Source of the DNA: Actinomycetospora sp.
GTDB lineage: Bacteria > Actinomycetota > Actinomycetes > Mycobacteriales > Pseudonocardiaceae
Direction of reading: 5' to 3'
Assembly: GCA_029266415.1 (NCBI GenBank)
Contig: JAQSWW010000054.1
Coordinates: 1-35,231, forward strand
DNA: 35,231 bases
The notes under the pieces are model-generated. The model did not search any database, was not told where the DNA came from, and was given only the letters and a program-made list of their open reading frames with translations. Both the position numbers and the translations under genes were made by a program. Each line of letters opens with the position of its first letter. Within the stretch, counting starts at the first letter, position 1. Of the stretch, positions 14,885 to 23,239 are shown piece by piece.

Positions 14885-16852
14885 TCACCGCCGGGCCGGC
14901 ACCTCGTCGAGGAGGTCGTCGAGCCCGGTGAGCGCGAGGACCCGGCGGGCGACGCTCGTGTGCCCCGCCCGCAGCCGCAGGCCCGGCAACTCGTGGCGCA
15001 GCTCGTGCACGGCCTGCACCGCGGAGCTGGAGAACACCGTGACGCGGTCGAGGTCGAGACCCAGCTCCCGGGCGCCGCCGCGGCCGGCCTCGAGGACGCG
15101 GTGCCGGAACCGCTCGACGGTCTGGGCGTCGACCGGTCCGGCCAGCGTCAGCACGTGCGGCTCGGTCAGCTCGGTGGTCAGCTCCTCGACGACCCCGCGC
15201 ACCGATGTCACCGCGGCCTCGTCGCCGAAGGTCCCGACGGTCGCCTCCCGGTGCACCGGCGACGCGAGCGTCACGACGGTGCCGCCGGGCCCGGTGTCGA
15301 CGTCGACGTGCTCGACCATGCCGCGCATCATCATCAGCCCGCGTCCCCGCCCGCCCGCCTCGTCGGCGGCCGGCAGCCAGCGGCCGGTGTCGGCCACGGT
15401 CACGCGCACCCGCCCGCCCGCGTCGAGCACCGCGTCGAGGCGGACGCCGACGCCGTCGGCGGGCGGCTCGGGGTACGCGTGCTCGACGGCGTTGGTGGCG
15501 GCCTCGCCCACGGCGTGCACCAGCGCCATCGCGTCGTCGTCGCCCACACCCGCCTCGTCGAGCCACGCCGCCAGCCCGCGGCGCAGGCGCCCGAGGCGCC
15601 GGGCGTCGGGCGGGATCGTGAGGGTGAGCGGCGGCACCGGGGCGGCGGTGCGCTGCACCGCGAGGAGGGTGACGTCGTCGGTGTGGCCGCCGCCGGTCCA
15701 CCCCATCCGCTCGACGGTCAGCGCGGCGACGCGGTCGACCTGCGCGGTCGGCACCGTGGTGTCGTCCTCGACGTGCTCGTGGCCGGCCGCGACGGCGGTG
15801 CGGGCCAGCGCCTCGAGCCCCTCGTCGAGGGTGCTGCCGGAGCGCTCCACGAGGCCGTCGGTGTAGAGCACCAGCACGTCGCCGGGCGCCAGCACGTCCC
15901 GGGCCGGCGCCGGGGCGCCCGCCCCGGTGCCCAGCGGCCCGCCCGCGTCGACGTCGACCCAGCGGGCGCTGCCCTGCGCGGTGACCACCAGCGGCGGCGG
16001 GTGGGCGGCGGACGCGAGCTCGAGGTCGCCGGTGGCGGGGTCGAGCAGCGCGAGGCAGACGGTGCTCGCGCGGGTGGCGCGCTCGCGGCCGGCGAAGCGG
16101 TCGAGCTCGGCGAGCGTGTCGAGCACGCCCCGGCCGCCCTCGAGCGCGTTCGCGGCGACGGCGCGCAGCCGGCCCATCGCCGCCGACGCCGCGGCGCCGT
16201 GGCCCACGACGTCGCCCACCACCAGCGCCACCCGCCCGTCGGGCAGCGGCACCGCGTCGAACCAGTCGCCGCCGGCCGCGTGCTCGCGCTCGGCCACCAC
16301 GTAGCGGGCGGCCAGGCGTGCCTGCGGCAGCACCGGGACCCCGGAGGGCAGCAGCGAGCGCTGCAGGGTGAGCACGACGTCCTGCGCGGCCTGCCGGCGC
16401 TCCTCCGACTCGGCGGCCGAGAGCTCGGCCTGCCGGCGGCGCAGCACCTCGTCGGTCACGCGCGCGATGTGCACGGTCATGCCGCGCACCGAGCCGTCGG
16501 GGTGGTGGGTGGGGACGAACGTGTAGGAGTACCAGTCCTCCTCGAGGCGGCCGTCGCCGTCGCGGTCGACGAGGATGCGGCGCTCGTCGCCGATCACCGG
16601 CTCGCCGCGGGCCCACACCTCGTCGAGGGTCTCGAACACCTGCTGGCCGTCGAGCTCGGGCGCGACCTCGCGGATGGGGCGCCCGACGATGCCGGGGCGG
16701 AAGCCCATGCTCGCGCGGGCGGCGCGGTTCGCGGCGACGACGCGGTGCTCCGGGCCCTCGAAGGCCCAGAGCACGGCCGGGATGTCCTCGAACGCGGCGA
16801 CGACGTCGTCGGTGGCGCCCGCCGGGTGCTCGACGGGGTCCTCGGGCGGCAT
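14885..16852 (-). CDS. PAS-PP2C(SpoIIE)-HATPase-STAS multidomain signalling phosphatase
   Basis: The 655-residue protein contains four modules in order. A PAS domain (about 15-130) carries AFEDIPAVLWAFEGPEHRVV. A SpoIIE-type PP2C phosphatase (about 170-385) has metal Asp motifs GGDWFDAV, VGDVVGHG, YTDGLVE and TDDVTLL. An anti-sigma-type HATPase (about 390-520) has HAVGEAATNAVEHAY and VADTGRW. A C-terminal STAS anti-sigma-antagonist-like domain (about 535-645) has LDLDRVTVFSSSAVQ. This is a complete RsbU/RsbW/RsbV-like partner-switching set in one chain, typical of actinobacterial sigma-factor control. The ATG at 16852 (GGGAGA 10 bases upstream) is preferred to a GTG at 16885 without ribosome site. 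It is divergent from ligD. Confidence 0.9.
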   Translation of the reverse strand: MPPEDPVEHPAGATDDVVAAFEDIPAVLWAFEGPEHRVVAANRAARASMGFRPGIVGRPIREVAPELDGQQVFETLDEVWARGEPVIGDERRILVDRDGDGRLEEDWYSYTFVPTHHPDGSVRGMTVHIARVTDEVLRRRQAELSAAESEERRQAAQDVVLTLQRSLLPSGVPVLPQARLAARYVVAEREHAAGGDWFDAVPLPDGRVALVVGDVVGHGAAASAAMGRLRAVAANALEGGRGVLDTLAELDRFAGRERATRASTVCLALLDPATGDLELASAAHPPPLVVTAQGSARWVDVDAGGPLGTGAGAPAPARDVLAPGDVLVLYTDGLVERSGSTLDEGLEALARTAVAAGHEHVEDDTTVPTAQVDRVAALTVERMGWTGGGHTDDVTLLAVQRTAAPVPPLTLTIPPDARRLGRLRRGLAAWLDEAGVGDDDAMALVHAVGEAATNAVEHAYPEPPADGVGVRLDAVLDAGGRVRVTVADTGRWLPAADEAGGRGRGLMMMRGMVEHVDVDTGPGGTVVTLASPVHREATVGTFGDEAAVTSVRGVVEELTTELTEPHVLTLAGPVDAQTVERFRHRVLEAGRGGARELGLDLDRVTVFSSSAVQAVHELRHELPGLRLRAGHTSVARRVLALTGLDDLLDEVPARR

Positions 16853-16983
16853 GGGGACATCGTCTCCCGCGGTCCGGCGCGTCACACGTCCGGGACCGGA
16901 CCAGGGGGCGCGCCGCGTCGCCGTGCGGCCCGGGACGGGGAGTGCTGCACTCCGGACTCCGCGGTGGCGCAGGGGAGGGTGAC

Positions 16984-19566
16984 GTGGTGGACGCAGTGCT
17001 CCCGATGCTCGCCGTCGCCGGCGACCCGCCGACGGGGCCGGGCTGGGCGGTGGAGTTCAAGTGGGACGGGGTGCGGGCCCTGCTCACGACCGGCACGGAC
17101 GGCGTGCGCATCACCAGCCGCAACGGCAACGACGTCACCGCGTCCTACCCCGAGCTCGCCCACACCGGCGACGGGCGCTCCCTGCTGCTCGACGGCGAGA
17201 TCGTCGCGATGGACGCCCAGGGGCGCCCGAGCTTCGGCCGGCTCCAGCAGCGCATGCACGTGCGCGCCCCGAACCGACGGCTGATCACCTCGGTGCCGGT
17301 GTCGCTGTACCTGTTCGACCTGCTGGTCGAGGACGGCGAGGACCTGCGCGACCAGCCGTGGGACGTCCGGCGCGCGCGGCTCGAGGCGCTCGGTGCGGAC
17401 GCCTGGCCCCGCGTCGCGGTGTCGCCGTCGTTCACCGACGTCCCGCCCGCCACCGTGCTCGAGGTGGCGCGGTCCCAGGGCCTGGAGGGCATCGTCGCCA
17501 AGCGCCGCAGCGCGCGCTACGAGACCGGCCGGCGCTCCTCGGCGTGGGTGAAGACGGCGGTCATGAACACCCAGGAGGTCGTGCTGGGCGGCTGGACCCC
17601 CGGGCGCGGCCGGCGGGGCTCGACGGTGGGGTCGCTGCTGCTCGGCGCCCGGGACGGCGAGGGACGGCTGCGCTACCTGGGCCACGTCGGCACCGGGTTC
17701 ACCGACGCGATGCTGCGCACGCTGCAGGAGCGGCTCGAGCCGCTGCGCTGCCCGGACAGCCCTTTCGACGAGACCGTGCCCCGGGAGCACTCGCGCGACG
17801 CGCGCTGGGTCGCGCCGCAGCTGGTCGGCGAGGTCGAGTACCGCAACGTCACCCCCGACGGGCGGCTGCGGCACGCGTCGTGGCGGGGGCTGCGGCCCGA
17901 CCGGGAGCCCGACGAGGTCCGCATCGAGCTGCCGGAGCTGGCCGCGGAACTCGCGGCGTCGCGGTCGCCCGCCCACCCGGCCGACCGGCTCGTGCAGTAC
18001 CAGGCCATGCGCGACTTCACGGCCACCCCGGAGCCCGCCGGCGGCGACCCCAGTACCGGCGAGAAGATCTTCGTCGTGCAGCGGCACCGGGCCCGGCGGC
18101 TGCACTACGACTTCCGCCTGGAGATCGACGGCGCGCTCGCCAGCTGGGCGGTGCCCCGCGGCCCGACCCTCGACCCGTCGGCGCGGCACATGGCCGTGCA
18201 CACCGAGGACCACCCCATGGACTACGCCTGGTTCGAGGGCGTGATCCCGAAGGGCCAGTACGGCGGCGGCGACGTGATCGTCTGGGACCGGGGGACCTGG
18301 ACGCCCGCCAAGACCGACGACCCGGCGGCCGCCGTTGCCGCGGGGGAGCTGCACTTCGACCTGGTCGGCGAGAAGCTCGCCGGTCGCTTCGCGCTGGTCC
18401 GGCGCCGGTCGCGGGACGGATCCTCGAAGGAGGAGTGGATGCTCGTGCACAAGCACGACGACCACGCCGTCGAGGGCTGGGACCCCGAGGAGCACCCCCG
18501 CTCGGTGATCTCCGGGCGCACCAACGACGAGGTGGCCGCATCGCCCGCGGCCATGTGGCAGAGCGGCGCCCCGGCCGCGACCGCCGAGGTGCCGCTGGCC
18601 GGCGCCGACACCGAGCAGCAGGCCGCCGCCACCGCGGAGGAGCTGGCGGCCCTGGACGCCCTCGGCGCCAAGGGCACCTGGGTGCTGGGCGGGCGCGAGC
18701 TGGTGCTGACCAACCTCGACAAGGTGCTCTTCCCCGGCGCGGCCGGGCCGCCGGTGACCAAGCGGGACCTCGTCCGCTACCACGCCTGCGTCGCCCCGTA
18801 CCTGCTGCCGTACCTGGCGGGGCGCCCCGTGAACCTGCACCGCTTCCCCGACGGGACGGCCCGCGCCGGGTTCTGGCAGAAGGAGGTGCCCGGCCACGCG
18901 GCGACCTGGCTGCGCCGCTGGCACGACCCCGAGGCCGAGCCGGACGACACCCAGAACTACTTCGTGCTCGACAGCACCGCGTCGCTGGTGTGGATGGCCA
19001 ACTACGGGGCGATCGAGCTGCACCCCTGGACCTCGCGATTGCCCGACGTGCACCAGCCCACCTGGGCGCTCATCGACATCGACCCCGGGCCGGCCGTGGG
19101 GTTCGCCGACGTGCTGGCCCTGGCCCGGCTCTACCGCGCGGCGCTGGCGCACCTGGAGGTCGAGGCGGCGCCCAAGGTCACCGGCAAGCGCGGCGTCCAG
19201 ATCTGGGTGCCGATCGCCGACGGCTACACCTTCGACGACACCCGCGCGTGGGTGGAGAAGCTCTCGCGCGCGGTCGGCCAGATCCGCCCGGAGCTCGTGT
19301 CGTGGGAGTGGCACACCGACCGGCGGCGCGGCCTGGCCCGGCTCGACTACACCCAGAACGCGATCAACAAGACCCTCGTCGCCCCGTTCAGCCCGCGGCC
19401 GGCCCCGGACGCGCCGGTGTCGATGACGTTGACGTGGGACGAGCTCGACGACCCCGACCTGGCGCCCGACCGCTGGACGGTGCGCACCGCTCTCGACCGC
19501 CTGCACGAGGCCGGGGACCCGATGCGCCCGCTCGTCGGCCGGGCGCAGACCCTGCCGCGTCTCTGA
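16984..19566 (+). CDS. ligD: Multifunctional non-homologous end-joining DNA ligase LigD
   Basis: The 860-residue protein joins double-strand breaks with Ku. The ATP-dependent ligase domain comes first (about 1-310; nucleotidyl Lys K26 in EFKWDGV, EGIVAKRR, later WVKTAV). The phosphoesterase domain follows (about 350-510; H374 in LHYDFRLE, VHTEDHPMDYAWFEG, LVHKHDDHA). The primase-polymerase domain is last (about 560-850; D698 and D700 in LIDIDPGP, KVTGKRGVQIW). The order LIG-PE-POL differs from POL-PE-LIG in Mycobacterium tuberculosis and PE-LIG-POL in Pseudomonas aeruginosa. GTG 16984 is chosen because GGAGG ends 5 bases before it. No ku gene is in the window. It is convergent with the disrupted gene at 19638-20159. 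Confidence 0.95.
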   Translation: MVDAVLPMLAVAGDPPTGPGWAVEFKWDGVRALLTTGTDGVRITSRNGNDVTASYPELAHTGDGRSLLLDGEIVAMDAQGRPSFGRLQQRMHVRAPNRRLITSVPVSLYLFDLLVEDGEDLRDQPWDVRRARLEALGADAWPRVAVSPSFTDVPPATVLEVARSQGLEGIVAKRRSARYETGRRSSAWVKTAVMNTQEVVLGGWTPGRGRRGSTVGSLLLGARDGEGRLRYLGHVGTGFTDAMLRTLQERLEPLRCPDSPFDETVPREHSRDARWVAPQLVGEVEYRNVTPDGRLRHASWRGLRPDREPDEVRIELPELAAELAASRSPAHPADRLVQYQAMRDFTATPEPAGGDPSTGEKIFVVQRHRARRLHYDFRLEIDGALASWAVPRGPTLDPSARHMAVHTEDHPMDYAWFEGVIPKGQYGGGDVIVWDRGTWTPAKTDDPAAAVAAGELHFDLVGEKLAGRFALVRRRSRDGSSKEEWMLVHKHDDHAVEGWDPEEHPRSVISGRTNDEVAASPAAMWQSGAPAATAEVPLAGADTEQQAAATAEELAALDALGAKGTWVLGGRELVLTNLDKVLFPGAAGPPVTKRDLVRYHACVAPYLLPYLAGRPVNLHRFPDGTARAGFWQKEVPGHAATWLRRWHDPEAEPDDTQNYFVLDSTASLVWMANYGAIELHPWTSRLPDVHQPTWALIDIDPGPAVGFADVLALARLYRAALAHLEVEAAPKVTGKRGVQIWVPIADGYTFDDTRAWVEKLSRAVGQIRPELVSWEWHTDRRRGLARLDYTQNAINKTLVAPFSPRPAPDAPVSMTLTWDELDDPDLAPDRWTVRTALDRLHEAGDPMRPLVGRAQTLPRL

Positions 19567-19583
19567 CGCATGGTCCCGGATAC

Positions 19584-19636
19584 GCAACGAACGCGCCGTT
19601 CGCTGCTTCTAGCGCAACGAACAGCGCGTTCGCTCC
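19584..19636. repeat. Two tandem hairpin repeats between convergent genes, probable bidirectional terminator
   Basis: Two 23-base units start 30 bases apart (19584-19606 and 19614-19636): gcaacgaac-N5-gttcgctgc and gcaacgaac-N5-gttcgctcc. Each contains an inverted repeat CGAAC/GTTCG. The first pairs over nearly its whole length with one mismatch at its fourth base pair. They lie in the short gap after the ligD stop, next to the 3' end of a convergent gene, where a bidirectional terminator is expected. No U-tract is seen. The near-duplicate unit may also be a dispersed intergenic repeat. Confidence 0.6.
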
Positions 19637-19637
19637 C

Positions 19638-20159
19638 TCAGGACGGGCGCGCGGCCTGGCTGTCGGCGTAGGCGCGGCGTCGAGGCGGGCGAGCGGCCCG
19701 TGCCCGTCGGCGAGGCGCGCGTCGAGCACCACGGTCCGCCCGGCGAGGCGGAACACGCTGATCGAGGAGTAGGGGGTGCCGGCGTGGTCGCGGGCGGGCA
19801 CGAGGACGTGGCGCGCCCCGGGCGCCTCGGCCGAGGAGATCAGCAGGAGGTCCTGGGGCCCGGCGGGGAGGTCGAGGCGCAGGGCGAGGCCGAGCAGGTC
19901 GGGCAGCGGCTCCGGCACGCCCGCGCCGGCGGGAGAGCCGCAGGAGGCCGTGGTGGGTCCCGCGCTCCCCGAACACGGTGCCTTCGCAGCGGTCGTCGCC
20001 GGGCACGTCGACCGTCACCGCGAAGGTCCGCCCGCGCGGGTGGAACACCCGAGCGCGCCGGACGAACGACCCGGCACCGAACGCCGGCCCGACCAGTCGT
20101 CCCGCGGTCGCGTCGAGGAAGCGGTCGACGGGACCGTGCGGCGGGTCGGTGCGGGTCAT
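19638..20159 (-). pseudogene. Actinobacterial conserved protein ('phosphodiesterase'-labelled type), frame-disrupted
   Basis: The ATG at 20159 opens a frame that codes well to about 19932 (GPAFGAGSFVRRARVFHPRG, GTHHGLLRLS). From there the coding signal moves to a second frame (PEPLPDLLGLALRLDLPAG, PQDLLLISS, LVPARDHAGTPYSSISVF) until about 19675. It then returns to the first frame for AYADSQAARPS and a stop at 19638. Removing one base in the run near 19926-19931 and adding one near 19671-19678 gives a continuous protein of about 173 residues. It resembles small actinobacterial proteins with a GLALR / DLLL-SS / PAR-YSS pattern. The function is unknown. The gene is either decaying or affected by two sequencing errors. 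Confidence 0.65.
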
Positions 20160-20239
20160 GCCGCTCCTCGGGCGGGGCTGCGGGGGACCTGGCGGCGTTT
20201 CCCGGACCGCGCGTGCCGGAAACGGCGCACACTCGGCGC

Positions 20240-20998
20240 GTGGCGCGGTCGACGTCGGGCGAGTCGGTGCTCGAGCGCGTGGTCCGCATCCTCGAGGCGT
20301 TCACCCCGGAGTCGCCGGTCCTGCAGGTCTCCGAGGTCGCGCGCCGCGCCGGCCTGCCGGTGGCCACCGCGTCGCGGCTGATCGCCGACCTCGTCGAGCA
20401 GGGCCTGCTCGCCCGCGACGCCGACCGGCGGGTGCGCGTCGGCACGCGGCTGTGGGAGCTGGGCTCGCGGGCGTCGCCGACGCTGTCGCTGCGCGAGACC
20501 GCGATGCCGGTGATGGAGGAGCTGCAGCAGGCGGTCGGCCACCACACCCAGCTCGGCATCCTCGACGGCGACGAGGTGCTGTTCGTCGAACGCCTCAGCG
20601 CGGAGCGCGCCGTCATCAACTACACCCGCATCGCGATGCGCCTGCCCCTGCACGCGTCGTCGTCGGGCCTGGTGCTGCTGGCCTACGGGTCGGCGGTGCT
20701 GCAGGAACGGGTCCTCGCCGCGCCGCGGCACCGCTACACGGCGGCGACGGTGGTCGAGCCCGGCCCGCTGCGGGAGCTGCTCGCCGACGTGCGCAAGCAG
20801 GGCTTCGCGTTCTGCCCCGGGCACATCCACCCCGACGCGACGGGCATCGCGGTGCCGGTCCGCGACGCCGGTCGCCAGGTCGTCGCGGCCGTCTCGGTGA
20901 TCGTCCCGAACGACGACCGCGCCCGCGGGCACCTCCCCGCCCTCACCGCCGCCTCCCGCCGGATCGGCCGCCGCCTCGACGACCGTCCCATTGGGTGA
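20240..20998 (+). CDS. IclR-family transcriptional regulator
   Basis: The 252-residue protein has an N-terminal winged helix (SVLERVVRILEAF, VSEVARRAGLPVATASRLI, LVEQGLLARD) and the IclR effector domain from about residue 75 (GHHTQLGILDGDEVLFVERL; LPLHASSSGLVLLAYG; GFAFCPGHIHPDATGIAVPVRD). IclR proteins often govern aromatic-acid catabolism. It lies 68 bases upstream of, and co-directional with, the reductase and CYP199A-like P450 genes, so it is the likely regulator of that unit. The GTG at 20240 has no strong ribosome site. It is divergent from the disrupted gene at 19638-20159. Confidence 0.92.
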   Translation: MARSTSGESVLERVVRILEAFTPESPVLQVSEVARRAGLPVATASRLIADLVEQGLLARDADRRVRVGTRLWELGSRASPTLSLRETAMPVMEELQQAVGHHTQLGILDGDEVLFVERLSAERAVINYTRIAMRLPLHASSSGLVLLAYGSAVLQERVLAAPRHRYTAATVVEPGPLRELLADVRKQGFAFCPGHIHPDATGIAVPVRDAGRQVVAAVSVIVPNDDRARGHLPALTAASRRIGRRLDDRPIG

Positions 20999-21066
20999 GA
21001 ACGCCGTTCCGCCGGTGCCACCCGGCTCCGCATGCTCGGTGACACCCGGGACGCGAGGAGGCCGAC

Positions 21067-21989
21067 GTGGGTGACGCGCAGGGCGACCAGCTGGTGGTGA
21101 CGGCCAAGGAGGTCGTCGCCGACGGCGTGGTGACGCTGGAGCTGGTCCGGCCCGGCGGGGGTCGCCTCCCGGACTGGGCACCGGGGGCGCACATCGACGT
21201 GACCCTGGCCCACGGCGCGACGCGGCAGTACTCGCTGTGCGGGGACCGCTGGGACGCGCACTCCTACCGGGTCGGCGTGCTGCGCGAGATCGACGGCCGC
21301 GGCGGGTCGGCGTACGTGCACGACGAGCTCGCGGTGGGCGACGTGGTGGCGTTCGGCGGGCCGCGCAACGACTTCGCGATGGTGCCCTCGCCGCGGTACC
21401 TGTTCGTCGCCGGCGGGATCGGCATCACGCCGCTGCTGCCGATGGTGCAGCAGGCCGACCTGGTCGGGGCGGACTGGGCGCTGCTCTACGGCGGCCGCTG
21501 CCGCTCGTCGATGGCGTTCGTCGACGAGCTCGCCCACCACGGCGACCGCGTGCACCTGCACCCGCAGGACGAGGCCGGCCTGCTGCCCCTCGCGGCCTGG
21601 CTGGCGGAACCCCGCGAGGACACCGTCGTCTACTGCTGCGGGCCCGGGCCCCTGCTCGACGCGATCGCCGACGCGACCGCGCACTGGCCGCCGCACCGGC
21701 TGCGCACCGAGCGCTTCGCCGCCGCCGAGCTGGGGGCGCCCGTGCGCGACGAGCCGTTCGAGGTCGAGCTGGCGCGCACCGGCACCACCATCACCGTGCC
21801 GCCGCAGCTCTCGGTGCTCGCCGCCGCCCGGAGCGTCGGCGCGACGGCGCTGTCCTCGTGCGAGCAGGGCGTCTGCGGCACGTGCGAGACGTCGGTGCTC
21901 GCCGGGGTGCCCGACCACCGCGACTCGATCCTCGCCGACCACGAGCGCTCTCCCGGTCGTGCACCGACCGCCTCGTGCTGGACCTCTAG
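21067..21989 (+). CDS. Phthalate-dioxygenase-reductase-type (VanB-like) reductase with a damaged C-terminus
   Basis: The gene starts with GTG after a GAGGAGG site. It codes for a flavin domain (RQYSL flavin motif), an NAD domain (GGIGITPLLPM, YCCGPGPLLDAI) and a plant-type [2Fe-2S] domain with C265, C270 and C273. After LADHER the frame breaks. The canonical family ending SRSCTDRLVLDL with stop TAG (21987-21989) lies in another frame, and about nine residues, including the fourth cluster Cys, are missing. A deletion of roughly 25-28 bases near 21946-21951 explains this. In the original frame the reading continues without stop into the P450 (21067-23235). The frame after the break has poor third-position GC, so the fusion is probably accidental. 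Electron delivery to the P450 may be impaired. Confidence 0.75.
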
Positions 21990-21999
21990 GAGATCCGCC

Positions 22000-23235
22000 A
22001 TGACCACCCCGACGACCGCCGCAGCCCCGACCGTCCCCACCGTCGACGTCGACCCCTTCTCCCACGAGGTCCTCGCCGACCCGCTGCCGATGCAGGCCGC
22101 GCTGCGCGACGCGGGCCCGGTGGCGTGGATCCCGCGCTACGACCTGTACGCCGTGGCCCGCTACGACGAGGTCCGCGCGACGCTCGTCGACTGGCAGCGC
22201 TTCCCCTCCAGCGCCGGGGTGGGCCTGTCGAACTTCCGCTACGAGGAACCGTGGCGCCCGCCGTCGCTGCTGCTCGAGGCCGACCCGCCGCACCACGACG
22301 CGCCGCGCGCGGTCCTCGCCCCGATCCTGTCGCCGCGGGCGCTGCGCCGGCTGCGCGAGCGGTGGTGCGCCGACGCCGACGACCTCGTCGCGGACCTGCT
22401 CGATGGTGCCGGAGCCGGCGCCGGCGACGTGGTCGACCTCGACGCCGTCGCCGCGCTGGCCGAGGCGTTCCCGCTGCGCGTGTTCCCCGACGCCGTGGGC
22501 CTGCCGCCCGAGGGCCGCGAGAACCTGCTGCCCTACGGCGACCACGCGTTCAACGCCTTCGGCCCCGCCAACGACCTCGTGGCGAAGGGCGCGCCGCGCG
22601 TCGCGGAGCTCTCGGCGTGGGTCGCGTCGCAGTGCGCCCGCGACGTGCTCACCGACGACGGGTTCGGCGCGGCGATCTGGGCGGCGTCCGACCGCGGCGA
22701 CATCACCCCGGCGCAGGCCCCGCTGATCGTGCGCTCGCTGCTCACCGCGGGCGTCGACACCACCGTCCACGGGCTCGGCGCCTGCCTCTACGCGCTGGCC
22801 TCGAACCCCGCGCAGTGGGACCGGCTGCGCGCCCGCCCCGACCTCGCCCGGGTGGCGTTCGACGAGGCCGTGCGGTGGGAGTCACCGGTGCAGACGTTCT
22901 TCCGCACGGCCGACGTCGACGTACCGATCGGGGACACGGTGGTCCCCGAGGGCCACAAGATCCTTATGCTGCTGGGCGCCGCCAACCGCGACCCGCGCCA
23001 CTGGGACGACCCGGACACCTTCGACCTCGCCCGCGACCCGTCGGGGCACGTCGGCTTCGGCATGGGCCTGCACCAGTGCATCGGCCAGCACGTCGCCCGG
23101 CTCGAGGCGGAGGCCCTGCTGGGCGCCCTGGCGCGCCGTGTCGAGCGCCTCGAGCTCGCCGGCGAGCCCGAGCGCCACCACAACAACACCCTGCGCGCCT
23201 GGGGCTCGCTGCCGATGCGGCTGCACGTCGCCTGA
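22000..23235 (+). CDS. Cytochrome P450, CYP199A-like (methoxybenzoate O-demethylase type)
   Basis: The 411-residue P450 has the I-helix LLTAGVDTTVHG, the ExxR helix (DEAVRWESP) and the heme loop FGMGLHQCIGQ (C360). R86 and S89 in RPPSLLLEADPP, and R245-S246 just before the I-helix, match the R92, S95, R243 and S244 that bind the substrate carboxylate in CYP199A4. Demethylation of 4-methoxybenzoate-like acids, releasing formaldehyde, is therefore the best guess. It has its own AGGAG 7 bases before the ATG, just after the reductase stop, so it should be made intact whatever the state of the reductase. The 3' end is 4 bases from the convergent DUF1801 gene. Confidence 0.9.
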   Translation: MTTPTTAAAPTVPTVDVDPFSHEVLADPLPMQAALRDAGPVAWIPRYDLYAVARYDEVRATLVDWQRFPSSAGVGLSNFRYEEPWRPPSLLLEADPPHHDAPRAVLAPILSPRALRRLRERWCADADDLVADLLDGAGAGAGDVVDLDAVAALAEAFPLRVFPDAVGLPPEGRENLLPYGDHAFNAFGPANDLVAKGAPRVAELSAWVASQCARDVLTDDGFGAAIWAASDRGDITPAQAPLIVRSLLTAGVDTTVHGLGACLYALASNPAQWDRLRARPDLARVAFDEAVRWESPVQTFFRTADVDVPIGDTVVPEGHKILMLLGAANRDPRHWDDPDTFDLARDPSGHVGFGMGLHQCIGQHVARLEAEALLGALARRVERLELAGEPERHHNNTLRAWGSLPMRLHVA

Positions 23236-23239
23236 CCGG

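Noticed and set aside
16942-16983. Earlier GTG start for LigD
   Set aside because: It has no ribosome binding site, while the GTG at 16984 has GGAGG at ideal spacing; the extra 14 residues are not family-like.
16882-19587. Open frame of about 900 codons antisense to ligD
   Set aside because: Same reason: no motifs, and LigD is unambiguous on the other strand.
21067-23235. A native reductase-P450 fusion enzyme
   Set aside because: The out-of-frame family C-terminus with stop, the P450's own ribosome site and poor codon third positions after the break point to a secondary frame opening; kept only as a finding.
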